A stretch of 64,000 nucleotides of DNA from Clostridiales bacterium UBA4039 (lineage in GTDB: Bacteria > Bacillota > Clostridia > Lachnospirales > Vallitaleaceae). The stretch covers positions 91,914-155,913 of the forward strand of contig DGAD01000006.1 of NCBI GenBank assembly GCA_002382805.1. The letters run 5' to 3'. The position numbers were made by a program, and so were the translations under genes. The notes under the pieces are model-generated. The model had not been told where the DNA came from, ran no database searches, and saw only the letters and a list, made by a program, of their open reading frames with translations. Numbering within the stretch: the first letter of the stretch is position 1; each line of letters begins with the position of its first letter. Below are positions 18,851 to 28,543 of this stretch, piece by piece.

Positions 18851-20200
18851 CTATCGTTCATCCAAAGGAGTATATTCTCGTCTCTTTGCGACAGATCGAT
18901 ATGCAGGTCGAATAATTTTACTTCCATTATTCAGTTCTTCAATCCGATGTGCACACCAGCCCACAGTTCTAGAAATTGCAAACAGCGGTGTGTACAATTC
19001 TCTCGGAATTCCCAACATTCGATATACAAACCCTGAATAAAAGTCTACGTTGGCACTAACGCCTTTGTACATTTTCTTTTTCTCACTGATAATCTTGGGA
19101 GCAAGGCCTTCCACTCGACTATATAGATTAAATTCATCCGTTAAGCCTTTTTCTTTTGCCAACGCTTCCACGTACTCTTTAAAAATGACCGCTCTTGGGT
19201 CAGACAAAGAATATACCGCATGTCCAATTCCATATACCAATCCCTGCTTATCAAACGCTTTCTTTTCTAATAAACGCTCAATATAGTCTGATATCTGTGC
19301 ATCATCTTCCCAATCTACAACTTCTGTTTTAAGGTCTTCTAACATATCAGCCACCTTAATATTAGCGCCTCCATGTCTTGGTCCTTTTAATGAGCCTATA
19401 GCTGCTGCTATGGTTGAATAGGTGTCTGTTCCTGACGATGTTACTACATGGGTTGTAAAGCTCGAGTTATTACCTCCACCGTGCTCCGCATGGAGTACAA
19501 GTGCTAAGTCTAAAAGTTGTGCTTCTAGGGGTGTGTATTCATTATTATGTCTAAGCATATACAAGATATTCTCAGCCGTACTCAAATCCGTTCTCGGAGA
19601 ATGAATAACCAAACTACTTTTTCCTTGATAATACTGGCATGATTGATATCCATATACAGCTAATAACGGCATTGTGGATATCAAGCGCAATGATTGCTTA
19701 ATAATATTATCAATACTGATATCATCTGGATTGTCATCAAATGTATATAACGCAAGAACACTTCGTGCCAATACATTCATCATATCTTTACTTGGCAATC
19801 CCATAATCATGTCACGAATAAAACCTTCCGGTAATATACGATATTCACCAATGACTTCAGAAAATTTATCTAACTCCGCCTTCGAAGGAAGATCTCCCAT
19901 CAAAAGCAAGTATGCTGTTTCTTCAAAACCTAATCTTTGGTCCTTTCGGAATCCGTTAACCAAATCATCAATATCAATTCCACGATAAATCAACTGTCCC
20001 GGTTGCGGCACAGTTTCACCTTCATCAATAATGTACGAGTGAACTTCACCAATACGAGTTAACCCTGCAAGAACGCCCTTGCCTGATAATTCTCGCAAAC
20101 CTCTTTTTACTTCATAACGCCCATATAATCCTTGATCAATCACATCAGCTTCTTGTGCAAGCCCACTCCATTTTGCAATTAAGTCTGAATAATCTTTCAT
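18851..20200 (-). CDS. gltA: Citrate synthase
   Basis: A 449-residue type I citrate synthase of the kind common in Clostridia, condensing oxaloacetate with acetyl-CoA. Catalytic and binding motifs are LHAEHGGGNNSSF (His), KGPRHGGANIKV (His) and YGIGHAVYSLSDPRA (with the Asp region further on), plus the C-terminal VGWCAHRIEE. I chose the ATG at 20200 because CAGGTGTGAAC precedes it; a GTG two codons earlier is possible. With the aconitase at 44159 it can supply the oxidative entry to 2-oxoglutarate for glutamate synthesis. It has its own promoter. Confidence 0.95.
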   Translation of the reverse strand: MKDYSDLIAKWSGLAQEADVIDQGLYGRYEVKRGLRELSGKGVLAGLTRIGEVHSYIIDEGETVPQPGQLIYRGIDIDDLVNGFRKDQRLGFEETAYLLLMGDLPSKAELDKFSEVIGEYRILPEGFIRDMIMGLPSKDMMNVLARSVLALYTFDDNPDDISIDNIIKQSLRLISTMPLLAVYGYQSCQYYQGKSSLVIHSPRTDLSTAENILYMLRHNNEYTPLEAQLLDLALVLHAEHGGGNNSSFTTHVVTSSGTDTYSTIAAAIGSLKGPRHGGANIKVADMLEDLKTEVVDWEDDAQISDYIERLLEKKAFDKQGLVYGIGHAVYSLSDPRAVIFKEYVEALAKEKGLTDEFNLYSRVEGLAPKIISEKKKMYKGVSANVDFYSGFVYRMLGIPRELYTPLFAISRTVGWCAHRIEELNNGSKIIRPAYRSVAKRREYTPLDER

Positions 20201-20216
20201 GTTCACACCTGACTTT

Positions 20217-20228
20217 CTCTAATTAGAG
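20217..20228. promoter_or_regulatory. Palindrome CTCTAATTAGAG before citrate synthase
   Basis: A perfect 12-base palindrome lies just downstream of the predicted start of transcription of the citrate synthase gene and about 17 bases before its ATG. Its place suggests an operator, but no known regulator site is recognised. Confidence 0.35.
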
Positions 20229-20246
20229 TATTAACATATCTTAACT

Positions 20247-20275
20247 ATAATAGCATTTTTACAAGCAAAAGTCAA
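20247..20275 (-). promoter_or_regulatory. gltA: Promoter of citrate synthase
   Basis: On the minus strand TTGACT (20270-20275) and TATTAT (20247-20252) are separated by exactly 17 bases, a strong sigma-A type promoter. Confidence 0.7.
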
Positions 20276-20321
20276 TATTTCAGCATGTTACAGGGGTTAT
20301 AAAGTTGTTTGATATTTGCAA

Positions 20322-21458
20322 TTAAATTTCGTATATAATTTTTTTGATAGTTATATTTAGCGTATCTGCATTTATCAAGTTCAATTGTTGCAAATCTTCA
20401 ACACGTCTTCCTTTTTCAATAATTTTTACAATGGGGCGCAAAGGATTATCTGCATTATATCCTGTGACCACAGCTTTTTGACTGTTAGAGAGTAAAACCA
20501 ATGTTCCCATAGGGAAAGGAACAATTCGCCGAACAAATAGATTGGCAATCTCAAAATCAAAAATCCGCCCATTTCCCGCATTTCCCATAATGTATTCAAT
20601 AGCTTCGTTTGGGGGAACAACTTTTCCCAGGTGTCCGGATGTCATTTTATCATATACATTGGCTACATGAATAATTCGTGCATTAATATGAATCTGCTCT
20701 TCTCGTATACCTAAAGGATATCCACTACCATCGTTACATTCATGATGTTCTAAGACACCCATTCGCGAACCAACACTTAGCATCGTATTTTCCTTTAAAA
20801 AATCGTTGCCCAGTTTACAGTGGCGTCGATAACTTTCTTTTTGTTCTTCCGAAAAGTCCGATCGATAATGAATGAGTTCTTTATCAATAAAAGCAAGTCC
20901 AATATCATGCATCATGGCACCAATTGCCAAATCTTTAAGCATCTTTTCATCCATTTTCATTGATATTCCAATCAGAATGGACAAGACGGTTACTTGAATG
21001 GAGTGCTGATATACAAATGACTGCATGTTCTTTATATCTACAAGCCCCACCATTACATCCTTGTTATGTATAATGTCACCCATCATCTCATTGATTATCT
21101 GCTCTATGCTTTGAAAATACTTTTGGTCAACCATCAGGCGAAGGCGTCGATTCATTTGCGCCTGTTCAGATTTAAGGGTTTGAATGGTTCTTTCAACTTC
21201 TTTACGAATCGCTTCAAAAACAGTTTTTATTTCTTTTACTGCCAAATGACGAAGTTCTGGTCGTATGACATCTTTAATTTCTCCAACACTATAATCGTCT
21301 GCGATATGCACCGCATATACTTGGTTCACTTTCAGTTTATCAATCAACGACTCGGTCAGCTCAATGCCATGATTTAATAGAACACGGCCTTCCTCATCGT
21401 AAATACTTTTCGCTAATAGCGATCCTTCTTTTATTGAGCCAATAGGCACTAGTCGCAT
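20322..21458 (-). CDS. HD-GYP domain protein, putative cyclic-di-GMP phosphodiesterase
   Basis: A 378-residue soluble protein. The N-terminal 60 residues (RLVPIGSIKEGSLLAKSIYD...) form the short domain often found before HD-GYP modules. The HD-GYP domain spans about residues 130-320, with metal-binding MMHDIGLAFID and the HHECNDGSGYPLG (GYP) motif, so it is probably an active c-di-GMP hydrolase. It sits 20 bases downstream of a response regulator gene, all minus strand, suggesting that the two-component system and c-di-GMP turnover are co-expressed. Confidence 0.9.
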   Translation of the reverse strand: MRLVPIGSIKEGSLLAKSIYDEEGRVLLNHGIELTESLIDKLKVNQVYAVHIADDYSVGEIKDVIRPELRHLAVKEIKTVFEAIRKEVERTIQTLKSEQAQMNRRLRLMVDQKYFQSIEQIINEMMGDIIHNKDVMVGLVDIKNMQSFVYQHSIQVTVLSILIGISMKMDEKMLKDLAIGAMMHDIGLAFIDKELIHYRSDFSEEQKESYRRHCKLGNDFLKENTMLSVGSRMGVLEHHECNDGSGYPLGIREEQIHINARIIHVANVYDKMTSGHLGKVVPPNEAIEYIMGNAGNGRIFDFEIANLFVRRIVPFPMGTLVLLSNSQKAVVTGYNADNPLRPIVKIIEKGRRVEDLQQLNLINADTLNITIKKIIYEI

Positions 21459-21478
21459 ACATACACCTCTTTATTTTT

Positions 21479-22168
21479 TTATAATCGATTAAATCGATAT
21501 CCCACTCCCCAAACCGTCTCTATAATTTTCGGCCGTGTATAATCTTTTTCTATTTTCTTTCGGATTTTTTGAACATATACAGGCACGGTTCCTATATCTC
21601 CGTATTCATCCTCGCCCCATACACGTTCAAATATCGTTTGCTTGCTATGCACAATATCCGGATTTTTCATGAAAAAAAGAAGAATATCAAATTCAGTTGT
21701 TGTCATAATTACTTCTTTTTTATTCACATACACACGTCGAGACTCTTCATTAATCAGAACCCCATTATACTCGATTTCTCCTTGCTTTGATTTCATATTC
21801 AGCAAGCGGTCATACCTGGAAAGTTGATTTTTCACACGTGCAACAAGCTCGTTAGGGTTGAAAGGTTTGGTCATGTAATCATCCGCCCCAAGTTCAATGC
21901 CTTTGATTTTATCCATGTCATCACTACGTGCTGAAACCACAATAAATGGGATATTTAATTTATCGCGTATCATCATTAGTATATCATATCCATTAACATT
22001 CGGCAGCATTATGTCAATAATAATCAGTTGATATTCTCCCGTCATCGCTTCTTTTAATCCTTTATGTCCATCGGTTTCAATATGGACCTCAAACCCGTTC
22101 ATTTCCAAAAAATCTTTTTCTAATGCTGCAATTTGTTGATCATCTTCAATAATCAGTATTTTATTCAT
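21479..22168 (-). CDS. OmpR-family response regulator
   Basis: A 229-residue regulator with a receiver domain (acidic residues in IIEDD, phospho-acceptor Asp in LIIIDIMLPNVNGYD at about residue 52, conserved Lys in MTKPFNP) and a C-terminal winged helix (about 130-227, with ELVARV linker and VWGVGYRF at the end). The gene overlaps the stop of the upstream kinase by eight bases, so they form a coupled two-component pair. Target genes are unknown. Confidence 0.94.
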   Translation of the reverse strand: MNKILIIEDDQQIAALEKDFLEMNGFEVHIETDGHKGLKEAMTGEYQLIIIDIMLPNVNGYDILMMIRDKLNIPFIVVSARSDDMDKIKGIELGADDYMTKPFNPNELVARVKNQLSRYDRLLNMKSKQGEIEYNGVLINEESRRVYVNKKEVIMTTTEFDILLFFMKNPDIVHSKQTIFERVWGEDEYGDIGTVPVYVQKIRKKIEKDYTRPKIIETVWGVGYRFNRL

Positions 22169-23345
22169 CTTTATCCTCCTGTAGCTTTTGGTCCTTGAGC
22201 GTAAAGGTTATGGATGTACCTTTACCGACTTTTGATGACGCAAAAATTGTACCACCATGTGCTTGAACTAATTGTTTTGCTATAGATAATCCTAAGCCCG
22301 TACCTCCAATTTCTTTATTTCTCGAAATATCCTCTCGGAAAAACACATCAAAAATCTGCTCTAAATTCTCTTGGGAAACGCCTTGCCCATTATCCGATAT
22401 GGCCACTTTAACTCCATCTGGAATTTCTGTAGCATCAATATGAATCTTCGGCGTTTCTTTATTACCATACTTAATTGCATTGGACATAATGTTTGACATG
22501 ATACGATAAACCATTTTTCCATCAATTGCTAATTGCATATCCTGGGATATATGTATTTCATAAGAAACCTCAACACCATTTTCCTCAAGTTCTAATTGTT
22601 TTTCAATAATAACATCCTGTAAAAATTCACAAATCGGCATTCGCGTAAATTCATACTGCATTTGATTGATATCCAGTTTTGAGAATAAAAATAAGTCATC
22701 AATAAGTTTATTGGTATACTGCGCATTGGATTCAATAATACTTAAATATTTTTCTCTCTTTTCATCCGTCGTTGCAACGCCTGATTGAATAGCATCTACA
22801 TAGCCTATAATTGATGTGATCGGTGTCTTTAAATCATGGGATATACCGGCAATGAGTTCCTTTCTGTTTTGCTCATAGCGTTCTTTTAGTTCCTCTGCTT
22901 CTTTTAGCTCAACGCTCATGCGATTAAAAGAAGCGATAAGGTCACCTACCATGTTAAACTGTTCTTCTTCAACGGTGAACCCATAATTTCCTTTTGAAAT
23001 TTCTTCCACAGCAACTCTCAGTCTTTCTAATGGCTTCATCAAACGTTTACGCATATGTAAAGAAAATAACACAGTACTGACTTCTTTTAGGATAATAACA
23101 GTACTAATCGTGATTAAAATGAACGCCGGAAAATTAAGCTCGAACAGTTTCATGACCGCAAAGAAAATCGCGCCTAAAACCGCTAGAAAGAATATAGGCA
23201 CCCAGCGCAATATACGTTGTAGCCTTTCAAACTCGCGCATCGCCTGATAAATTTCTTTTTCACTAGGGGGGGTATTAAAAAAACCGCTAATGCGGATTGT
23301 ATGAACAACTTTGTCTTTTTTTTGTTCCATTGATTTCACATCCAT
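22161..23345 (-). CDS. Membrane sensor histidine kinase
   Basis: A 394-residue kinase. Two closely spaced membrane segments (about residues 48-92) leave almost no extracellular loop, so the stimulus is probably sensed in the membrane or via a partner. A HAMP domain (about 95-150), HisKA with the phospho-acceptor in AGISHDLKTPITSIIGY (about residue 170) and HATPase with NAIKYG, DNGQGV and GGTGLGLSIAKQ follow. The start could also be the ATG five codons in. It precedes its response regulator with an eight-base overlap. Confidence 0.92.
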   Translation of the reverse strand: MDVKSMEQKKDKVVHTIRISGFFNTPPSEKEIYQAMREFERLQRILRWVPIFFLAVLGAIFFAVMKLFELNFPAFILITISTVIILKEVSTVLFSLHMRKRLMKPLERLRVAVEEISKGNYGFTVEEEQFNMVGDLIASFNRMSVELKEAEELKERYEQNRKELIAGISHDLKTPITSIIGYVDAIQSGVATTDEKREKYLSIIESNAQYTNKLIDDLFLFSKLDINQMQYEFTRMPICEFLQDVIIEKQLELEENGVEVSYEIHISQDMQLAIDGKMVYRIMSNIMSNAIKYGNKETPKIHIDATEIPDGVKVAISDNGQGVSQENLEQIFDVFFREDISRNKEIGGTGLGLSIAKQLVQAHGGTIFASSKVGKGTSITFTLKDQKLQEDKDE

Positions 23346-23437
23346 CTATCGATTTGTATAAATAATATCTTATACCTATTTTACTATATTAGCACGTACA
23401 AATATACCCTTTATAAAAAAAGTATTAAAAATATATA

Positions 23438-23464
23438 AAAGAGGTACTCCATGGAATACCTCTT
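23438..23464 (-). terminator. Terminator after chemoreceptor gene
   Basis: An AAGAGGTA/TACCTCTT hairpin with a ten-base loop is followed on the minus strand by an AT-rich T-containing tract. It lies about 38 bases past the stop of the chemoreceptor gene at 23502. Confidence 0.6.
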
Positions 23465-23501
23465 CTAATATTGACTCTATCATTTTATATTGTAATTCAT
23501 C

Positions 23502-25271
23502 TTATATTGTAAATCGTTTCATAAGCTCATTGAGTCGATTGGAATTATCCGATACTTGCTTGGCTATCGCATCCAAATCTGAAATAATTTCTTTTTGCGT
23601 CATCATGCTCGCATTGATTTCTTCACTGGCCGCCGCATTTTCTTCTGTGACCGCCGATATTGATTGAATGGAATGAAGTGCCTCTTCTTTTGCACTATTG
23701 ATCCCTTCAAAAGAGACTTGTACTGACTTCACTTTTTCATTGGACTTCGCCGTAATCTCAGAAGTTTCTTCAAAAGTACTCTTTACATTATTCATTTTTT
23801 CAAAAGCCTTCTTAATCGAATGATTTGAATAGTCCATATTCTCTTTTGAAGCCTCTACACTTTGTGTAACCAAATGAATAATGGTATTGATTTCTTTAGT
23901 CGAATTTGTTGTTTGCTCTGCCAACGAGCGAATCTCTGATGCAACAACCGCAAATCCTTTGCCTGCTTCCCCTGCCCGCGCTGCTTCAATTGAAGCATTT
24001 AAAGCCAATAGATTTGTTTGTCCTGCAATTCCTTCGATAACACTAATGATATCATTAATGCTTTTTGAATGTTCACTTAAATTTTCAATATCATCATTGA
24101 GCTTTTGAATGACATCCAGCGTTGTATTAAACTCCTCAACAAGAGAACGTACAGATTCGTTTCCTGCTTCTTGACGACTAAATACTTTGTTGGATAATTC
24201 CGACACTTCTTCTGCCAGCGTATTACTTTGAGCGATAAACGCATTCAAAGATTCCAAACTTGTCACACTTTCCTGAGCATCCTCTGCCTGCTCTTGCGCT
24301 CCTTGGGCAAACTCATCCACCGCATTAACTACGGTTACTGAGTTTTCTTTTGTAGTTGAGGATATTTGTGCCATGTCTTTAACATAAGTATTCAAGTTTG
24401 ATGTAAACTGCAAGATTTCCTGAACCACTTCACGCAATTTTAAATTCAACGTATCTAAGGAACCTGCCATCACACCGATTTCATCTTTGCGTCGCGCCAA
24501 CTTAGCCGTGTCTTGATCCATCTCAAAATTTAAATCTGAAACTTTTTGAAGGTTTTTTGTCATTTTTCGAATAGGCTTTGTTATCGTGATACTAAAAATA
24601 GTCGCACCAACAAAACCGAAAACAAGCATCGCTATAGCCATAACCACAACAACGCCTAAACTACTTCGAAGTTGCTCGCGATTATTTTGTCTTCTGACAT
24701 CAATATAGGTTTCAATATCATCAACATAATTGCCTGTTCCAACAACCCAGCCAAAGGGTTCAAACAAATGTGTGTATCCTCTCTTGCGTTCCGCAACATC
24801 TGATCCTGCCTTTGGAAAATAGTAATCTGTATATCCACCTCCATTTTTAGCCGTCTCAATCATAAGCTGAATCATTTTTGTTCCGTGAGCATCGGTTAAT
24901 TCTAACCGATTGGTCCCTTCTGCCTCGCCGCCTAGCAACACGATATTATTTCCCTCAAGATCATCCACCCAAAAGTATCCTTCCGGTCCATATTTCGCAT
25001 TACGAATCACATCTGCAGCAATGAGTTTTCCTTCTTGTTCACTAATAACACCAGCCTCAATTTGATTAACTATGCCATCTAGTTGCGTTATTAAGATTTC
25101 CACATGTTCGCTAAGCATTGCATCATATTGAGAATACATCACCGTCTCAAGCTCTGAAAGATTGTCATTCCCACTGCGCTGTAAAGCAAAAAAAGAAACG
25201 ATGGCCAATACAGAAACAACACCTAAAATTAGCAAATTTGTAAACACTGTCAATTTGCCTCGAATTCCCAT
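23502..25271 (-). CDS. Methyl-accepting chemotaxis protein with Cache domain
   Basis: A 589-residue transmembrane chemoreceptor: a first membrane helix (about residues 8-30), an extracellular single Cache domain (about 40-180, with [11 protein letters not shown] and [15 protein letters not shown], the family signature), a second helix (about 200-222), HAMP, and a signalling coiled coil whose hairpin tip is [20 protein letters not shown]. The ligand is unknown; such domains often bind small organic acids. I placed the start at the ATG at 25271, eight bases after AAGGAGG. It lacks a C-terminal CheB/CheR tether. Confidence 0.93.
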   Translation of the reverse strand: MGIRGKLTVFTNLLILGVVSVLAIVSFFALQRSGNDNLSELETVMYSQYDAMLSEHVEILITQLDGIVNQIEAGVISEQEGKLIAADVIRNAKYGPEGYFWVDDLEGNNIVLLGGEAEGTNRLELTDAHGTKMIQLMIETAKNGGGYTDYYFPKAGSDVAERKRGYTHLFEPFGWVVGTGNYVDDIETYIDVRRQNNREQLRSSLGVVVVMAIAMLVFGFVGATIFSITITKPIRKMTKNLQKVSDLNFEMDQDTAKLARRKDEIGVMAGSLDTLNLKLREVVQEILQFTSNLNTYVKDMAQISSTTKENSVTVVNAVDEFAQGAQEQAEDAQESVTSLESLNAFIAQSNTLAEEVSELSNKVFSRQEAGNESVRSLVEEFNTTLDVIQKLNDDIENLSEHSKSINDIISVIEGIAGQTNLLALNASIEAARAGEAGKGFAVVASEIRSLAEQTTNSTKEINTIIHLVTQSVEASKENMDYSNHSIKKAFEKMNNVKSTFEETSEITAKSNEKVKSVQVSFEGINSAKEEALHSIQSISAVTEENAAASEEINASMMTQKEIISDLDAIAKQVSDNSNRLNELMKRFTI

Positions 25272-25376
25272 ATACATACCTCCTTGTCTATATCTTATTA
25301 TACTCTTATTTTTGACTATATGCTAGAAAAAAGAGGCTACAGGTCCTTCGTCTTCGTAATTTATTAAAATCTAGTA

Positions 25377-25417
25377 TAAAAAAAAGAACTGTACATCACA
25401 TGGTAACGTCAGTTCTT
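25377..25417 (-). terminator. Terminator of the DUF3787 gene
   Basis: AAGAACTG (25384-25391) pairs with CAGTTCTT (25410-25417). On the minus strand the hairpin is followed by a run of T (A run at 25378-25385). It lies about 32 bases past the DUF3787 stop codon. Confidence 0.65.
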
Positions 25418-25448
25418 CATCTTATATATTTAAATATTCTTAAGCACA

Positions 25449-25601
25449 TTACTTTTCGTTATTGTCTACCCATTCTTTTGCATCCTCAACCGCTTCTTCA
25501 TGAGGAATATGAACATGGGTCTCTTCTTCATAACGTTCTGCATCTAATACTGCCTCAGTTCTATTTGCTCCTAAGTTTTTATCCTTACCAATGTCTTTCA
25601 T
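25449..25601 (-). CDS. DUF3787 small protein
   Basis: A 50-residue acidic protein. Its C-terminal HIPHEEAVEDAKEWVDNNEK is the conserved core of DUF3787, a small family seen in Clostridia with no known function. The ATG at 25601 has AGGAGTGATATT upstream. It has its own promoter and terminator, so it is a monocistronic gene rather than a spurious frame. Confidence 0.8.
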   Translation of the reverse strand: MKDIGKDKNLGANRTEAVLDAERYEEETHVHIPHEEAVEDAKEWVDNNEK

Positions 25602-25647
25602 AATATCACTCCTCTACATTTATTTTACAATTATATAGTCTATCTAC

Positions 25648-25676
25648 AGTATGCACTATTTTCTAATAATTGTCAA
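25648..25676 (-). promoter_or_regulatory. Promoter of the DUF3787 gene
   Basis: A perfect TTGACA (25671-25676, minus strand) is 17 bases from CATACT (25648-25653). Transcription would begin about 40 bases before the DUF3787 start codon. Confidence 0.65.
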
Positions 25677-25705
25677 TAGCAAGTGATAATGATTGTTAAT
25701 TAGCG

Positions 25706-26788
25706 TTAGTTATTTAAGTATCCTTCTGCTTTTAATAGTTCTGCAATAAGAACAGCTCCACCTGCCGCACCACGAAGGGTATTATGTGATAAACAAACAA
25801 ATTTATAGTCATATTGACGATCTTCGCGTAAGCGTCCTACTGTCACACCCATTCCTCGTTCATAGTCTCTATCTAAATGCGTCTGCGGACGGTTATCTTC
25901 TGTCATATATTTTATAAATTGTTTTGGAGCCAAAGGTAACTCTAACGCTTGAGGTCGACCAGAATATGTGTTCCATTTTTCAATGATTTGTTCTTTTGTC
26001 GGCTTTTTATCAAAATTAACAAATACCGCTGCCATGTGCCCATCTAAAACAGGTACACGTATGCACTGTGCTGAGATTAAAGGTTGGGTAGCATCAACAA
26101 TTTTATCGTCGATTATACTTCCCCAAATTTTTAAAGGCTCATTTTCACTTTTTTCTTCTTCGCCTCCAATAAACGGAATTATATTATCAAGCATTTCCGG
26201 CCATGTATCAAAAGTTTTTCCAGCACCACTAATTGCTTGATAAGTGCATACAGAAATATCTTTTGGTCCAAACTCTTTTAAGGCACTAAGCGCAGGTACA
26301 TAGCTTTGTATTGAACAATTTGGCTTTACGGCTATAAATCCTCTTTTTGTTCCCAAACGTTTTTTTTGCGCCTCAATAATTTGAATATGTGCATTATTTA
26401 CCTCTGGAATAACCATAGGCACATCTTGCGTCCCACGATGCGCTGAATTATTTGATATAACCGGCACTTCCGCTTTTGCATACGCCTCTTCCAATGCTTT
26501 AATTTCATCTTTATTCATATCCACCGCACAAAAAACAAAATCTACTTCTTCCGCAACACCTTTGATATCCGTTGCATTTTTGACAATAATTTTTCCAATA
26601 TGCTCTGGTATTTCCATGGATTGACTCCATCGATTACCTACAGCTTCTTTATATGTTTTCCCAACCGAACGAGGGCTTGCTGCAATCGTTGTCACTTCAA
26701 ACCATTCATGATCATGCAATAATGTAACAAAACGTTGCCCTACCATACCTGTCCCGCCAATAATTCCAACTTTTAATTTCTGACTCAT
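25706..26788 (-). CDS. asd: Aspartate-semialdehyde dehydrogenase
   Basis: A 360-residue enzyme reducing aspartyl phosphate to aspartate semialdehyde, for lysine/diaminopimelate, threonine and methionine synthesis. The N-terminal NADP-binding IGGTGMVGQRF, the catalytic cysteine in VKPNCSIQSY and the basic RVPVLDGHMAAV segment are present. The length and motifs match the archaeal/clostridial type rather than the shorter Bacillus form. It stands alone between DUF3787 and ilvE. Confidence 0.93.
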   Translation of the reverse strand: MSQKLKVGIIGGTGMVGQRFVTLLHDHEWFEVTTIAASPRSVGKTYKEAVGNRWSQSMEIPEHIGKIIVKNATDIKGVAEEVDFVFCAVDMNKDEIKALEEAYAKAEVPVISNNSAHRGTQDVPMVIPEVNNAHIQIIEAQKKRLGTKRGFIAVKPNCSIQSYVPALSALKEFGPKDISVCTYQAISGAGKTFDTWPEMLDNIIPFIGGEEEKSENEPLKIWGSIIDDKIVDATQPLISAQCIRVPVLDGHMAAVFVNFDKKPTKEQIIEKWNTYSGRPQALELPLAPKQFIKYMTEDNRPQTHLDRDYERGMGVTVGRLREDRQYDYKFVCLSHNTLRGAAGGAVLIAELLKAEGYLNN

Positions 26789-26883
26789 AATCTACCTCTT
26801 TCCTACCTCTGTCTTCTTGGTGAAAACAATTGTTTTTCTGCTGTGGATATTCTATCATGAAACTAAAGTTGCGTCAATATTTT

Positions 26884-27951
26884 TTAACGGATTATATGAC
26901 GAAATCCATAGTCATCTTCTAGTTCACCTAATTGTATTCCCGTTACTAAGTCATATAGCTTCTGAGACACCTCTCCGATAAGGTTATTATTAAATACATA
27001 TTCCCTTCCTTGGTATACCAACGCACCTACAGGAGAAATAACTGCTGCAGTCCCTGTTCCAAAAGCTTCCGTTATTTGCCCTTGTTTTGCCGCATTTATA
27101 ATTTCATCAATACTGATTTTTCTCTCTTCAATAGAATATCCTAGGCTTTTAGCGATTTGAATCACGCTATCGCGTGTGTTTCCAGGTAAAATACTACCAC
27201 TTAGCTCTGGAGTAATCAAAACCCCCTCTTTTACGAAAAAAACATTCATTGTGCCTACTTCTTCTACATATTTATGTTCTTTACTATCTAGCCAAAGCAC
27301 TTGAGAGCACCCTTGGCTTGAGGCTTTTTCCTGCGCCAACAGTCCAGCTCCGTAATTACCGCCGGTTTTAGCAAATCCAACGCCTCCGACACTTGCTCGA
27401 ACGAACTCTTCTTCCACATGAATTTTTACCGGGTTAAGCCCCTCTTTGTAATAAGCTCCTACTGGCGACAGTATCACCATATACTTATATGTTGTCGCTG
27501 GATGTACTTTTAAAGATGCATCGGTAGCAAATACAAATGGGCGTATATATAAGGCCGTTCCTGGATCATTGGGAATCCAACGTCGATCTACTTTCACTAA
27601 TGCTTCAATACTATGTATAAAATCTTCGACCGGAATCTCTGGTATACATAAACGTCTGTTCGATGCATTTAGACGCTTAGCATTATACTCTGGGCGAAAC
27701 AGATAAACCTCCTCACCTTTTCCTTTATAGGCTTTTAATCCTTCAAAGGTTTCCTGTCCATAGTGTAGCACCATCATTGAAGGGTCAAACGCTATCGGTC
27801 CGTAAGGTACGATTTTAGCATTGTGCCACCCCTTCTGCTTGGAATAGTCCATCATAAACATGTGGTCGGTAAAAATAGTACCAAACCCTAAATTATCCGG
27901 ATTTGGTATCTCTTTTAATACTTTTGATTTATTTATTTCAATTGATATCAT
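26884..27951 (-). CDS. ilvE: Branched-chain amino-acid aminotransferase
   Basis: A 355-residue class IV PLP enzyme that interconverts leucine, isoleucine and valine with their 2-oxo acids. The motif FAKTGGNYGAGLLAQ carries the probable PLP lysine, and EEVGTMNVFFV and SGSILPGNTRDSVIQIA are typical of the long-form BCAT (type II). No T-box or leucine-rich leader is visible upstream; only about 20 bases separate it from the cheX gene. Confidence 0.93.
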   Translation of the reverse strand: MISIEINKSKVLKEIPNPDNLGFGTIFTDHMFMMDYSKQKGWHNAKIVPYGPIAFDPSMMVLHYGQETFEGLKAYKGKGEEVYLFRPEYNAKRLNASNRRLCIPEIPVEDFIHSIEALVKVDRRWIPNDPGTALYIRPFVFATDASLKVHPATTYKYMVILSPVGAYYKEGLNPVKIHVEEEFVRASVGGVGFAKTGGNYGAGLLAQEKASSQGCSQVLWLDSKEHKYVEEVGTMNVFFVKEGVLITPELSGSILPGNTRDSVIQIAKSLGYSIEERKISIDEIINAAKQGQITEAFGTGTAAVISPVGALVYQGREYVFNNNLIGEVSQKLYDLVTGIQLGELEDDYGFRHIIR

Positions 27952-27974
27952 GTTATATCCTTTCCATAATGTTT

Positions 27975-28439
27975 TTATTTCTCTTTGATTGCAATATTTA
28001 GTTCAATCGTTCCGTCGTCAAACGCTAATGGGATCCCTATCATACGACTATCCCCAACGTTAAGTGATAAATCTCTACTGACAAATATCGTTGGCGGGGT
28101 TATATCAAGCAGTATGTCTTTTTCTGCAAAAATTGTCATTGCATTACCCATCATCATGTTCATAAGTTCTCCAAGTGCACTTTTTGCCATATCATTCAAT
28201 TCTGGAACAGGCATGCCCATCATCATCTTTGATGCCAGACCCTTGGCAACTTCTTTTGACATCGCCAAAATGACCTGTCCATGTAACTGACCCGTGATGC
28301 CTAACAACACGACAAAAACGTCATTAGAATACTCTGTTTGAGTTACATAAGGCTTTCCAGGTTTTAGTTCTATTCCACACGTTTGATTGATAACAAATTT
28401 TGACGCTGTTATGATTGGATTCAAATGTTCCGCATTCAT
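27975..28439 (-). CDS. cheX: CheX chemotaxis phosphatase
   Basis: A 154-residue CheC/CheX/FliY-type CheY-P phosphatase. The single catalytic motif SALGELMNMMMGNA supplies the Glu and Asn that remove phosphate from CheY, as in CheX (one site, against two in CheC). With the two chemoreceptors in the window it supports a motile organism, although the main che operon is not here. Confidence 0.88.
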   Translation of the reverse strand: MNAEHLNPIITASKFVINQTCGIELKPGKPYVTQTEYSNDVFVVLLGITGQLHGQVILAMSKEVAKGLASKMMMGMPVPELNDMAKSALGELMNMMMGNAMTIFAEKDILLDITPPTIFVSRDLSLNVGDSRMIGIPLAFDDGTIELNIAIKEK

Positions 28440-28506
28440 GGCTACACCTCTTCGTATTTGAGTTAGTATTATTTACATTATCACATATTTTTTTATTTTG
28501 TTCAAC

Positions 28507-28539
28507 AAAAAAATAAGGATGCTTGTAAGCATCCTTATT
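28507..28539 (-). terminator. Terminator of the glgC-glgD operon
   Basis: A perfect 13-base hairpin (28512-28524 with 28527-28539, loop GT) is followed on the minus strand by a T run. It lies immediately past the glgD stop. Confidence 0.85.
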
Positions 28540-28543
28540 ATCA

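Noticed and set aside
25678..25705. Fur box near the end of asd
   Set aside because: GATAATGAT matches one half of a Fur site, but the second half does not.
27952..27974. T-box or leucine-rich attenuator near ilvE and asd
   Set aside because: The spaces upstream of both genes are short and show no specifier or T-box sequence.
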